Position numbers and translations under genes: made by a program
Notes under the pieces: generated by a model
Told to the model about the DNA's origin: nothing
Seen by the model: the letters and a program-made list of their open reading frames with translations, nothing else
Databases searched by the model: none
Shown: one piece after another, positions 7,049 through 12,932 of the stretch
How the letters are laid out: every line of letters begins with the position of its first letter
How positions within the stretch are numbered: position 1 is the stretch's first letter
Source of the DNA: Mxb001 sp051007175
GTDB taxonomy: Bacteria > Actinomycetota > Actinomycetes > S36-B12
Reading direction: 5' to 3'
NCBI GenBank assembly: GCA_051007175.1
Contig: JBPCSL010000168.1
Location: 1 to 21,083 of the forward strand
Length of the DNA: 21,083 nucleotides

Positions 7049-8143
7049 CTAGTCGATGGGCACGACGTCGATGGGGGCATCCACGTCGATGGGGGCATCT
7101 GCGCCGGCGGCAGCAGCGGCAGGCTCGTCGATGCGCGCACCGATACCCATCGTCTCCTTAATGCGCTTCTCGATTTCGTTGGCGAGGTCGGGGTTGTCGC
7201 GCAGGAAGGCGCGGGAATTCTCCTTGCCCTGGCCGAGCTGATCGCCCTCGTAGGTGTACCAGGCACCCGACTTGCGCACGATGCCCGCGTCGACACCAAG
7301 GTCGATGAGGCTTCCTTCGCGGGAGATGCCCTCGCCGTAGAGGATGTCGAACTCCGCCTGCTTGAAGGGCGGCGCCATCTTGTTCTTGACGACCTTGACC
7401 CGGGTGCGATTGCCCACCGCCTCGGTGCCGCCCTTGAGCGTCTCGATGCGGCGGATGTCCAGGCGCACCGAGGCGTAGAACTTCAGCGCCTTGCCACCGG
7501 TGGTGGTCTCGGGCGAGCCGAACATCACGCCGATCTTTTCGCGGAGCTGGTTGATGAAGATGGCAGTCGTGCCGGTCTGGCTCAGCGCACCGGCCATCTT
7601 GCGCAGGGCCTGGCTCATGAGGCGGGCCTGCAGGCCCACATGGCTGTCGCCCATCTCGCCCTCGATCTCGGCACGCGGCACGAGTGCGGCCACGGAGTCG
7701 ATGACGATGAGGTCGATGGCGCCGGACCGCACGAGCGTGTCGGCGATCTCCAGCGCCTGCTCGCCTGTGTCAGGTTGCGAGACGTAGAGGCTGTCGAGGT
7801 CGACGCCGAGGCCTGCGGCGTAGGTCGGGTCGAGCGCATGCTCCGCATCGATGATGGCCGCGATGCCGCCGGCCTTCTGCACGTTGGCGATCGCGTGGAG
7901 GGCCACCGTCGTCTTGCCGCTGGACTCCGGGCCGTAAATCTCCACGATGCGGCCGCGCGGGAGCCCGCCAATGCCGAGGGCGACGTCTAGGGCGATCGAG
8001 CCCGTGGGGATCACCTCGACGGGGGCGCGCCCCTCTTCTCCGAGGCGCATGACCGAGCCCTTGCCGAACTGGCGCTCGATCTGGGCGAGGGCGGCATCCA
8101 GCGCCTTCTCGCGGTCGGGGGTGCTGCTCTCCTTGGCGGCCAT
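7049..8143 (-). CDS. recA: Recombinase RecA
   Basis: RecA forms ATP-dependent filaments on single-stranded DNA for strand exchange and triggers LexA self-cleavage. The 364-residue protein is complete and has no intein. The Walker A motif is GPESSGKT (71-78), catalytic Glu101 lies in IIDAEHALD, Walker B is LIVIDS (145-150), and loop L2 with GSPETTTGGKALKFYAS begins near 209. The frame is open upstream to 8266, but the ATG at 8143 is chosen because AAGGAG lies just before it and the protein then starts MAAKESSTPDREKALDAALA, typical of actinobacterial RecA. A LexA box and a RecA-NDp-like promoter lie upstream. The acidic C-terminus includes a small duplicated DAPIDV unit. recX follows after 2 bases. 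Confidence 0.99.
   Translation of the reverse strand: MAAKESSTPDREKALDAALAQIERQFGKGSVMRLGEEGRAPVEVIPTGSIALDVALGIGGLPRGRIVEIYGPESSGKTTVALHAIANVQKAGGIAAIIDAEHALDPTYAAGLGVDLDSLYVSQPDTGEQALEIADTLVRSGAIDLIVIDSVAALVPRAEIEGEMGDSHVGLQARLMSQALRKMAGALSQTGTTAIFINQLREKIGVMFGSPETTTGGKALKFYASVRLDIRRIETLKGGTEAVGNRTRVKVVKNKMAPPFKQAEFDILYGEGISREGSLIDLGVDAGIVRKSGAWYTYEGDQLGQGKENSRAFLRDNPDLANEIEKRIKETMGIGARIDEPAAAAAGADAPIDVDAPIDVVPID
7065..7100. repeat. 18-base tandem repeat at the recA 3' end
   Basis: Two copies of an 18-base unit (7065-7082 and 7083-7100) are 17/18 identical and in frame. They encode a repeated DAPIDV in the acidic C-terminal tail of RecA. A degenerate partial third copy follows near 7052-7064. 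Confidence 0.85.
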
Positions 8144-8196
8144 GGCCTCTCCTTGCTGTCGGCCGGGGGGCCCGGCTCTGATCTGTGGTCGGGGCG

Positions 8197-8219
8197 ACCG
8201 TAGGACCGGGGTCCGACAT
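8197..8219 (-). promoter_or_regulatory. RecA-NDp / PafBC-type promoter of recA
   Basis: On the minus strand ATGTCGGAC is followed by exactly 8 bases and then TACGGT. This fits the mycobacterial LexA-independent DNA-damage promoter (TTGTCRGTG-N8-TAnnnT), which PafBC activates, at most positions including the TGTCGG core. The -10 ends 53 bases before the ATG, leaving a short leader that carries AAGGAG. Confidence 0.6.
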
Positions 8220-8273
8220 TCGCTCCGGGCGCCGTGGGGGCTGTGGAGAGCGGCGCCACGGCCCACAGTAGGA

Positions 8274-8287
8274 CGAACAGGTGTTCG
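8274..8287. promoter_or_regulatory. LexA SOS box upstream of recA
   Basis: CGAAC-AGGT-GTTCG is a perfect dyad matching the Gram-positive/actinobacterial LexA site (GAAC-N4-GTTC). It lies about 130 bases upstream of the recA start and just beyond the stop of the MFS gene, so it belongs to recA. A TACTGT hexamer 8 bases downstream of the box on the recA strand (8260-8265) could be the -10 it represses. Confidence 0.85.
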
Positions 8288-8299
8288 AACCTGGGCGAC

Positions 8300-8312
8300 A
8301 CGCCGGAGGCGT
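8300..8312 (-). terminator. Short hairpin after the MFS gene
   Basis: ACGCC-TCC-GGCGT, a 5-bp perfect GC-rich stem with a 3-base loop, lies 11 bases after the MFS stop and before the recA SOS box. There is no U tract. It is a weak candidate for insulating recA. Confidence 0.3.
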
Positions 8313-8323
8313 CCAGCGGGGCC

Positions 8324-9583
8324 CTAGCCCCTGACCGAGCGGCCCCATCCGGCGACGAGAAGCCCCAGCCCCAGCACCGGCACCGCCGCCACGGCACACA
8401 GCACCCCGTAGGAGCTCACGGCCACGACGACCCCGGCGACGGCTCCCCCGACGGCGCCGGCGCCGTTCATCACGAGATCGGACAGCCCCTGGACCGACGG
8501 CCGCTCCACGGCCCCCACGTCGTCGACGAGCAGGGTCGATCCGGCGATGAGGGTGCAGGACCAGCCGAGACCGAGCAGGAAGAGACCGATGCCGAGCATG
8601 AGCACGTTGTCACCCGGGGCAACCCCGGCGATGAGGCATGCAACGAGCAGGATCACGACTCCGGTGACGATGACGCTCACGCGCCCGTATCGGTCGACCG
8701 ACCAGCCCACCACCGGGGAGAAGGCATACATGCCCGCGACGTGCACGCTGATGACCAGGCCAATGAGCGTGAGGGTCACATCGACGTGCGCCATGTGCAC
8801 AGGCGTCATCACCATCACCATCACCATGACGACGTGCCCCAGGGCGATCGCGCACATGCCGAGCAGCGCGCCGCGATTGCCGCGCAGGTGCGCGATCCCA
8901 TCGCGCAGCCGCGGCTTGGCGACCTCCCGGGCCGCTGCCGCATCCTTCTCCGCCCGCAGTCGGGCTGCGAGCAGGTAGGGATCCGGGCGGAGGAAGAGCA
9001 CCAGCACGGTGGCTGCCGCGATGAGCGTCACCGCGGTGACGACATAGGGCCCGGCCAGGCGGGGCAGGCCGAGCGCCACGCCGAGGGCCCCCGAGGGCTG
9101 CAGCAGGTTGGGGCCGAGAACCGCCCCGATCGTGGCCGCCCACACGACATACGACAGCTGCCGGCCGCGCTTGTCGTCCTCCGCGAGGTCGACGGCGGCA
9201 TAGCGGGCCTGGTAGCCGGACGCCGATGCGACGCCGACGAGCAGGCAGCCCACCAGGATGAGTGGCAGCATGCTCGCGACCGCGCCGACGATGACCACGA
9301 CGGCGCCGAGTCCGCCGATGGAATAGCCCGTCGCGAGGGAGGAACGCCGACCCCGTGAGAGCGCGATGCGCGCGAGCGGCAGCGCGAAGAGCGCCGCGCC
9401 CAGCACGCCGAAGGTCTGCGCGAGGCCGGCGACGGCCTCCGACCCGGACACCGAGACCGCGATGAGCGAGCCTGCCGCAACCGAGCCGGCCACGGCGATC
9501 CCCGACAGGACCTGACTGCCCGCGAGCGTGCCGACCGTGCGGCGCTGTATGCGCGGGATGTCCAGGTCGACTGTGGCCGTCAT
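8324..9583 (-). CDS. MFS transporter
   Basis: A 419-residue membrane protein with about 12 predicted hydrophobic helices and a basic central loop (LRAEKDAAAAREVAKPRLRDG), the layout of the major facilitator superfamily. The loop between helices 2 and 3 reads LPLARIALSRGRRSSLATGYS, a version of the family GxxxDRxGRR motif. Substrate and direction are unknown; drug or metabolite efflux is a common role for such proteins (inference). A short Val-Met repeat (VMVMVMVM) in one helix is encoded by a hexanucleotide repeat. The ATG lies 12 bases after the DUF3046 stop on the same strand, so the two are probably co-transcribed. No clear ribosome site is seen. It separates DUF3046 from recA, which are usually closer together. 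Confidence 0.85.
   Translation of the reverse strand: MTATVDLDIPRIQRRTVGTLAGSQVLSGIAVAGSVAAGSLIAVSVSGSEAVAGLAQTFGVLGAALFALPLARIALSRGRRSSLATGYSIGGLGAVVVIVGAVASMLPLILVGCLLVGVASASGYQARYAAVDLAEDDKRGRQLSYVVWAATIGAVLGPNLLQPSGALGVALGLPRLAGPYVVTAVTLIAAATVLVLFLRPDPYLLAARLRAEKDAAAAREVAKPRLRDGIAHLRGNRGALLGMCAIALGHVVMVMVMVMTPVHMAHVDVTLTLIGLVISVHVAGMYAFSPVVGWSVDRYGRVSVIVTGVVILLVACLIAGVAPGDNVLMLGIGLFLLGLGWSCTLIAGSTLLVDDVGAVERPSVQGLSDLVMNGAGAVGGAVAGVVVAVSSYGVLCAVAAVPVLGLGLLVAGWGRSVRG
8807..8830. repeat. Hexanucleotide tandem repeat inside the MFS gene
   Basis: Three perfect CATCAC units are followed by CATGAC (one mismatch). On the coding strand this gives alternating Val and Met in a membrane helix. The unit is a multiple of three, so slippage would change helix length without shifting the frame. 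Confidence 0.8.
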
Positions 9584-9595
9584 GATGCGGGCACG

Positions 9596-9790
9596 CTAGC
9601 GCAGCAGTGCCGGCACCTCGACGACGCCGCACACGCCGTCCCAGATCTCCCGGGTGTCGACACCGGCGTCGATCGCCTGGAGGACGGTACGGTCGCCGAG
9701 CGTCGCGATGACGAAGTCACCCGCCCAGGACCGGGCGTACTCGGGCCCGAAGACCGCGTCCATGCGCTCCCAGAAATCCGTCAATCGCAC
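9596..9790 (-). CDS. DUF3046 protein
   Basis: A 64-residue cytoplasmic protein of the actinobacterial DUF3046 family. The recognisable pattern is RLTDFWERMDAVFGPEYARSWAGD at the N-terminus and then IDAGVDTREIWDGVCGVVEVP. Its function is unknown. The gene usually sits near recA in actinobacteria, so its presence supports the backbone assignment. The start is GTG. CACACT lies 6 bases upstream and could be a degenerate -10 for a leaderless transcript; there is no good Shine-Dalgarno sequence. The preceding TrkA-like gene ends 30 bases upstream and the MFS gene starts 12 bases downstream, so a three-gene transcript is possible. Confidence 0.88.
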   Translation of the reverse strand: MRLTDFWERMDAVFGPEYARSWAGDFVIATLGDRTVLQAIDAGVDTREIWDGVCGVVEVPALLR

Positions 9791-9820
9791 CCCGCCAGTG
9801 TGCCTCAGCGCAGCCGCTCC

Positions 9821-10975
9821 TCACCGAGGGGCACGATGGTGAAGGGCGTCCGTCACGAATCGGGCCGTCAATCCATTGACGTCCACGATGGATCCGATGT
9901 GGAACAGGGATCTCGTCTCCTCGATCGCGTCATCCACGCCAGCGCGAAGAATGATCTTGGAGCCAGGGTTCACTGCGAGCGCCGACACCGCGATGGCAAT
10001 GTTGTCGCGGGTCAGCGACCCGGCCGCCACGAGCGCCACGCAGTGGCCGACCCTGGCCCTGGTGAGCACGGCCCGCGAGGCACCGTCGCCCATGAGTACC
10101 GGGATGCCCGAGCTGCGGGCGATGGGCAGCAGCCGTGCGGAGGGAACCCCCTCGATGCCGATCACGGCGATGCCCAGGTGGCGCAGTTCCTGGGCAAGAC
10201 GAAGGCCTACCTGACCCATACCGACGACAATGACGTGCCCTCGCCGAGGCGCCACGCGACGGCCCACGAGGCCGACGTAGCGCCCCGAGAGGAGGTAGTT
10301 CACGAGTCCCGCACCGAACATCGCGGTAAACACCATCACGAGAAGGGCGGCGATGGTTGCCCACGCAAGGACGAAGGGGGTGTCCGGCAGGGACGGCGAG
10401 GAAATGGTCGCCGTCGTGCGCGTGGCGTCGTACAACGCGCGCAGCAGGCTTCCGTGCGACATCCCCACGACGGTGTCGATCGCGATGACGAGGAGGATCC
10501 CCAGGGCCCCTGCGAGGAGAACCGCGCTACCCGGGTCGTACGGCCGCAGCTGCCCGGCCAGGCGACCTAGCACACCCCGCCGCCGCCATCCAGGCGGCAG
10601 CGACCAAGCGACCCCGCCAGCGCGGTCCCCGAGAATTGCGTCAAGGAAGGACGGCAGGGAGATCATCGCGGGAGACATGACGACGCAGTCGGGAACGACC
10701 CGCTCCAGCTGTAGGCGGGCCGTCTGGTCGAACATGGCGACGTAGAGGGGCGCCCGCGGGGCAATGCGATGCACGGCGAGGCAGTATCGGAGAGCCTTGA
10801 TGTCGTCGTGGAGCATGACGGCGATTCCGTCGACGCCCTCGTCGAGGACCTCATGCAGTTGGGCGTCCGTGGGCTCGTCCAGGTGTGTCACGCGGACCTG
10901 GCGCTGCTCGAGGAGCGCGGCAGTCCTGCGTCCGACCTCGTCGAAGCCCACGACGAGAACATGCGGGGACGTCAT
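9821..10975 (-). CDS. Two-RCK-domain membrane protein related to TrkA / K+ channels
   Basis: A 384-residue protein with the order RCK_N - two membrane helices - RCK_N. The first nucleotide-binding domain (about 1-118) has a degenerate GFDEVG loop (10-15). Hydrophobic helices lie at about 150-170 and 199-227. The second domain (about 247-365) has an intact GMGQVG loop (252-257). This resembles the core of a two-helix potassium channel, but the region where TVGYG would be (183-198) reads DATRTTATISSPSLPD, so a normal K+ filter is not visible. It may be an ion channel of other selectivity, a sensor, or a non-conducting relative. The ATG is chosen for the purine-rich AAGGGGG about 8 bases upstream and because the nucleotide-binding fold starts at once; the open frame continues to 11173 but looks non-coding. 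It diverges from the Rrf2 gene 187 bases away. Confidence 0.8.
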   Translation of the reverse strand: MTSPHVLVVGFDEVGRRTAALLEQRQVRVTHLDEPTDAQLHEVLDEGVDGIAVMLHDDIKALRYCLAVHRIAPRAPLYVAMFDQTARLQLERVVPDCVVMSPAMISLPSFLDAILGDRAGGVAWSLPPGWRRRGVLGRLAGQLRPYDPGSAVLLAGALGILLVIAIDTVVGMSHGSLLRALYDATRTTATISSPSLPDTPFVLAWATIAALLVMVFTAMFGAGLVNYLLSGRYVGLVGRRVAPRRGHVIVVGMGQVGLRLAQELRHLGIAVIGIEGVPSARLLPIARSSGIPVLMGDGASRAVLTRARVGHCVALVAAGSLTRDNIAIAVSALAVNPGSKIILRAGVDDAIEETRSLFHIGSIVDVNGLTARFVTDALHHRAPR

Positions 10976-11162
10976 GCGTGGACCCCCTTCCCCAACCGGT
11001 CCTCCGGCCGGGAGGCCCCGGAGTCTCGGCAGTATGGCGCCCGCGGACATTTCCCGCCTTCGGAGGCAGTGCACACGACACCTTGCGCCCGGTGATGCCC
11101 GCGGACCTCTCCACGGCCCGGCCTCAGCCACGCGCGAAGGGCCGAACCGTATCCTCGGGGGC
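10976..11162. other. Divergent intergenic region, TrkA-like gene / Rrf2 gene
   Basis: These 187 bases hold the start signals of both flanking genes: the purine-rich site of the TrkA-like gene at the left and the TATCCT -10 of the Rrf2 gene at the right. A small GC-rich hairpin, CCTCC-GGCCG-GGAGG, is at 11001-11015. I find no RNA gene and no convincing -35 or -10 for the minus-strand gene. Confidence 0.5.
11150..11155 (+). promoter_or_regulatory. -10 element of a leaderless promoter for the Rrf2 gene
   Basis: TATCCT, seven bases (CGGGGGC), then the GTG start codon. The spacing fits an RNA that starts at the initiation codon. There is no Shine-Dalgarno sequence other than the G-run within the spacer. 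Confidence 0.5.
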
Positions 11163-11612
11163 GTGCACCTCACCGGCCGGACCGACTATGCGCTGCGCGC
11201 GGCGCTCGAGCTGGCCGCCGCGTCCGACGGGCCCCTCACCACCGACGAGATCGGCCAGCGCCAGGGCATCCCCACGTCGTACCTCGGTGCGATCCTCGCC
11301 GAGCTGCGGCGCGGCGACATCGTGACGGCACGGCGCGGACCCGAGGGGGGCTGGGCACTCGCGCGTCCGGCGGCGGACATCAGCCTTGCCGACGTGATCC
11401 GCGCCGTCGACGGCGCGCTCGTCAACGTGTCGGGCACGAGGCCGGAGAACCTGCACTACTCCGGCGCTGCCGTGGGCCTACAGGCCGTGCTCGTGGCCCT
11501 GCGGGCGGCGGAGCGGCAGATCCTCGACGCGGTGACGCTGGCCGATGTCACGGCCGACCACCTGCCCGCGCGAGTCCGCCGCCTCTCCGACGATCCCGCC
11601 GCCTGGCACTAG
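11163..11612 (+). CDS. Rrf2-family transcriptional regulator without cysteines
   Basis: A 149-residue regulator with the Rrf2 winged-helix pattern: HLTGRTDYALRAALELAA at the N-terminus, the recognition region DEIGQRQGIPTSYLGAILAELRRGDIV (about 29-55), then the wing RRGPEGGWALARPAADISLADVIRAVDG. Rrf2 proteins include Fe-S sensors (IscR, NsrR, RsrR) and cluster-free ones such as CymR, which controls sulfur genes. This one has no cysteine at all, so it cannot bind a cluster through the usual three Cys. It sits 98 bases upstream of a TauE/SafE permease on the same strand, suggesting control of anion or sulfur-compound export (inference). The GTG start is set by the TATCCT element and by homology; the family start is usually this close to the first helix. 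Confidence 0.88.
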   Translation: MHLTGRTDYALRAALELAAASDGPLTTDEIGQRQGIPTSYLGAILAELRRGDIVTARRGPEGGWALARPAADISLADVIRAVDGALVNVSGTRPENLHYSGAAVGLQAVLVALRAAERQILDAVTLADVTADHLPARVRRLSDDPAAWH

Positions 11613-11654
11613 CCGACAGGCCACCCGCACCCCGCGGTCGACGCCTTGCGGCGA

Positions 11655-11680
11655 TATAGTCATCTCAACCACCTGACATA
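11655..11680 (+). promoter_or_regulatory. AT-rich promoter/operator candidate upstream of the TauE/SafE gene
   Basis: A local AT-rich patch in very GC-rich DNA. TATAGT (11655-11660) is a good -10 hexamer and would give a leader of about 40 bases. It overlaps an imperfect dyad: TATAGTCA (11655-11662), 11 bases, TGACATA (11674-11680), with one bulged base. The neighbouring Rrf2 protein is the obvious candidate to bind it. No -35 is evident. Confidence 0.4.
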
Positions 11681-11710
11681 GATGCGAATCGATACCTGCC
11701 GGGAGACGCC

Positions 11711-12619
11711 GTGCCGAGCCTCGTCCTCATCGCCTTCGCGGGCCTCATCGCCCAGTTCGTGGACGGCTCCCTGGGCATGGGCTACGGCCTCACCTCCTCG
11801 ACCCTCCTCATTGCGGTCGGCCTGTCGCCGGCCCTTGCCTCGGCCTCGGTGCACCTCGCCGAGATCGGGACCACGGCCGTTTCGGGAATTGCCCACCACC
11901 GCTTCGGTAACGTCGATTGGCCGACGGTCAAGCGGGTCGCCATCCCCGGGGCGATCGGCGCCTTCGCGGGGGCGACGTTCCTCTCCTCGATCTCCACGGC
12001 CATGGCCAAGCCGGTGGCGGGCGGAATCCTCTTCGTGCTGGGGGTGTACGTCCTCCTGCGCTTCCTCCTCGGGCGCGCACCACGCCGCAAGCCCGGCACC
12101 CCCGGGCTGCGACTCCTGCTGCCCCTCGGGATCGTGGGCGGTTTCGTCGATGCGACCGGGGGCGGGGGCTGGGGCCCGGTCACCACTCCGACACTCCTCG
12201 CCGACGGGCGCCTGGCCCCGAATCGCGTCATCGGCACCGTGAATGCCAGCGAGTTCATGGTGGCCCTCGCTGCCAGCATCGGCTTCCTCATCGGTCTCGG
12301 CACCGCGGGGATCGATCTCGGGATCGTCATCGCCCTGCTCGCGGGCGGAGTGATCGCTGCCCCGGCCGCCGCGTGGGTCGTGCGCCGTCTCAATGCGCGC
12401 ATCCTCGGGGTGGTCGTCGGCGGCTTCATCTGCTTCACCAATGCCCGCCTGCTGCTCGGTGCCGCCGGAGCCTCCAGTGGGGTGACCTGGGCCGTCTACG
12501 CCGCCCTCGTGGCCGTGTGGGTCGCGTCGGTGATCTGGGTCGTGGCCATCGTGCGCCGGGAGCGCGAGGCGGCGGATGTCGGCGCAGAGCCGGAGCTCAT
12601 GCGCGAGGCCAGCGCCTGA
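11711..12619 (+). CDS. TauE/SafE family anion permease
   Basis: A 302-residue membrane protein with about eight hydrophobic helices and the duplicated layout of the TauE/SafE (DUF81) family. The first half has FAGLIAQFVDGSLGMGYGL (9-27), the second has GIVGGFVDATGGGGWGPVTT; these are the two copies of the family's Gly-rich core motif. Members export sulfite, sulfoacetate or other small organic anions. The actual substrate is not readable here. The start is GTG with GGGAG 5 bases upstream, so unlike many neighbours this gene is read from a leader. An AT-rich promoter-like patch lies 30-55 bases upstream and an Rrf2 regulator precedes it. Its stop is 3 bases from the stop of convergent clgR, inside a shared palindrome. 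Confidence 0.9.
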   Translation: MPSLVLIAFAGLIAQFVDGSLGMGYGLTSSTLLIAVGLSPALASASVHLAEIGTTAVSGIAHHRFGNVDWPTVKRVAIPGAIGAFAGATFLSSISTAMAKPVAGGILFVLGVYVLLRFLLGRAPRRKPGTPGLRLLLPLGIVGGFVDATGGGGWGPVTTPTLLADGRLAPNRVIGTVNASEFMVALAASIGFLIGLGTAGIDLGIVIALLAGGVIAAPAAAWVVRRLNARILGVVVGGFICFTNARLLLGAAGASSGVTWAVYAALVAVWVASVIWVVAIVRREREAADVGAEPELMREASA

Positions 12620-12628
12620 GAATCAGGC
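12614..12628. terminator. Palindrome holding the stops of tauE-like gene and clgR
   Basis: GCCTGA-GAA-TCAGGC, a perfect 6-bp stem with a 3-base loop. The TGA of the plus-strand permease gene is in the left arm and the TGA of minus-strand clgR in the right arm. It is short and has no U tract, but its position between convergent genes fits a minimal two-way terminator. Confidence 0.4.
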
Positions 12629-12883
12629 CGCAGCGCGGACGGCACGGGGCTCGAGGAGGGCGACCTCCTGGCCCAGCGAGATGAGCAGCTCCGACAGCGG
12701 GACCCCCAGGGCCTCGCAGATCGCCGACAGCAACTCGGAGGACGCCTCCTTCTCGCCGCGCTCCACCTCCGAGAGGTAGCCCAGGGACACCTTGGCGTCG
12801 GCCGACACGTCACGCAGGGTGCGCCCCTGCGCCAGGCGGCGGCGGCGCAGCTCGGCTCCGAGGACTTCGCGAACGAGGATCAC
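12623..12883 (-). CDS. clgR: ClgR-type HTH transcriptional activator
   Basis: An 86-residue HTH_3 (Cro/CI-like) protein. LGAELRRRRLAQGRTLRDVSADAKVSLGYLSEVERGEKEASSELLSAICEALGVPLSELL matches the actinobacterial ClgR signature, especially the SLGYLSEVERG and KEASSELL parts. ClgR activates clpP, clpC and other stress and proteolysis genes and is itself a Clp substrate; the C-terminal RAVRAAA, ending in two alanines, would fit degradation (inference). The reading frame is open far upstream, but the GTG at 12883 is chosen because TACCGT lies exactly 6 bases before it and the protein then starts VILVREVLGAELRRRR as expected. It follows cinA by 49 bases, the usual actinobacterial order. A CGC-N5-GCG site upstream may allow autoregulation. 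Confidence 0.92.
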   Translation of the reverse strand: MILVREVLGAELRRRRLAQGRTLRDVSADAKVSLGYLSEVERGEKEASSELLSAICEALGVPLSELLISLGQEVALLEPRAVRAAA

Positions 12884-12889
12884 GACGCC

Positions 12890-12895
12890 ACGGTA
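12890..12895 (-). promoter_or_regulatory. -10 element of a leaderless promoter for clgR
   Basis: TACCGT, six bases (GGCGTC), then GTG on the minus strand. This spacing also settles which of several in-frame GTG codons is the start. Confidence 0.5.
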
Positions 12896-12913
12896 CCCCT
12901 CCGCACCGACGCT

Positions 12914-12924
12914 CGCCTGTCGCG
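12914..12924. promoter_or_regulatory. Candidate ClgR box upstream of clgR
   Basis: CGC-CTGTC-GCG fits the CGC-N5-GCG core reported for ClgR sites. It lies 19-29 bases upstream of the predicted -10, over the -35 region, a fitting place for an activator. The core is only six bases and common in GC-rich DNA, so chance is a real possibility. Confidence 0.3.
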
Positions 12925-12932
12925 CCACCCCC

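Noticed and set aside
8144..8266. Upstream in-frame extension of recA
   Set aside because: It would cover the RecA-NDp-like promoter, adds unconserved residues, and ignores the strong AAGGAG in front of the ATG at 8143.
8800..8830. Poly-His-like plus-strand reading of the CATCAC repeat (metal-binding peptide)
   Set aside because: The coding frame is on the minus strand in the MFS gene, where the repeat encodes Val-Met in a membrane helix.
11163..11612. Assigning the Rrf2 protein as NsrR or IscR
   Set aside because: It has no cysteine, so it cannot carry the Fe-S cluster that defines those sensors.
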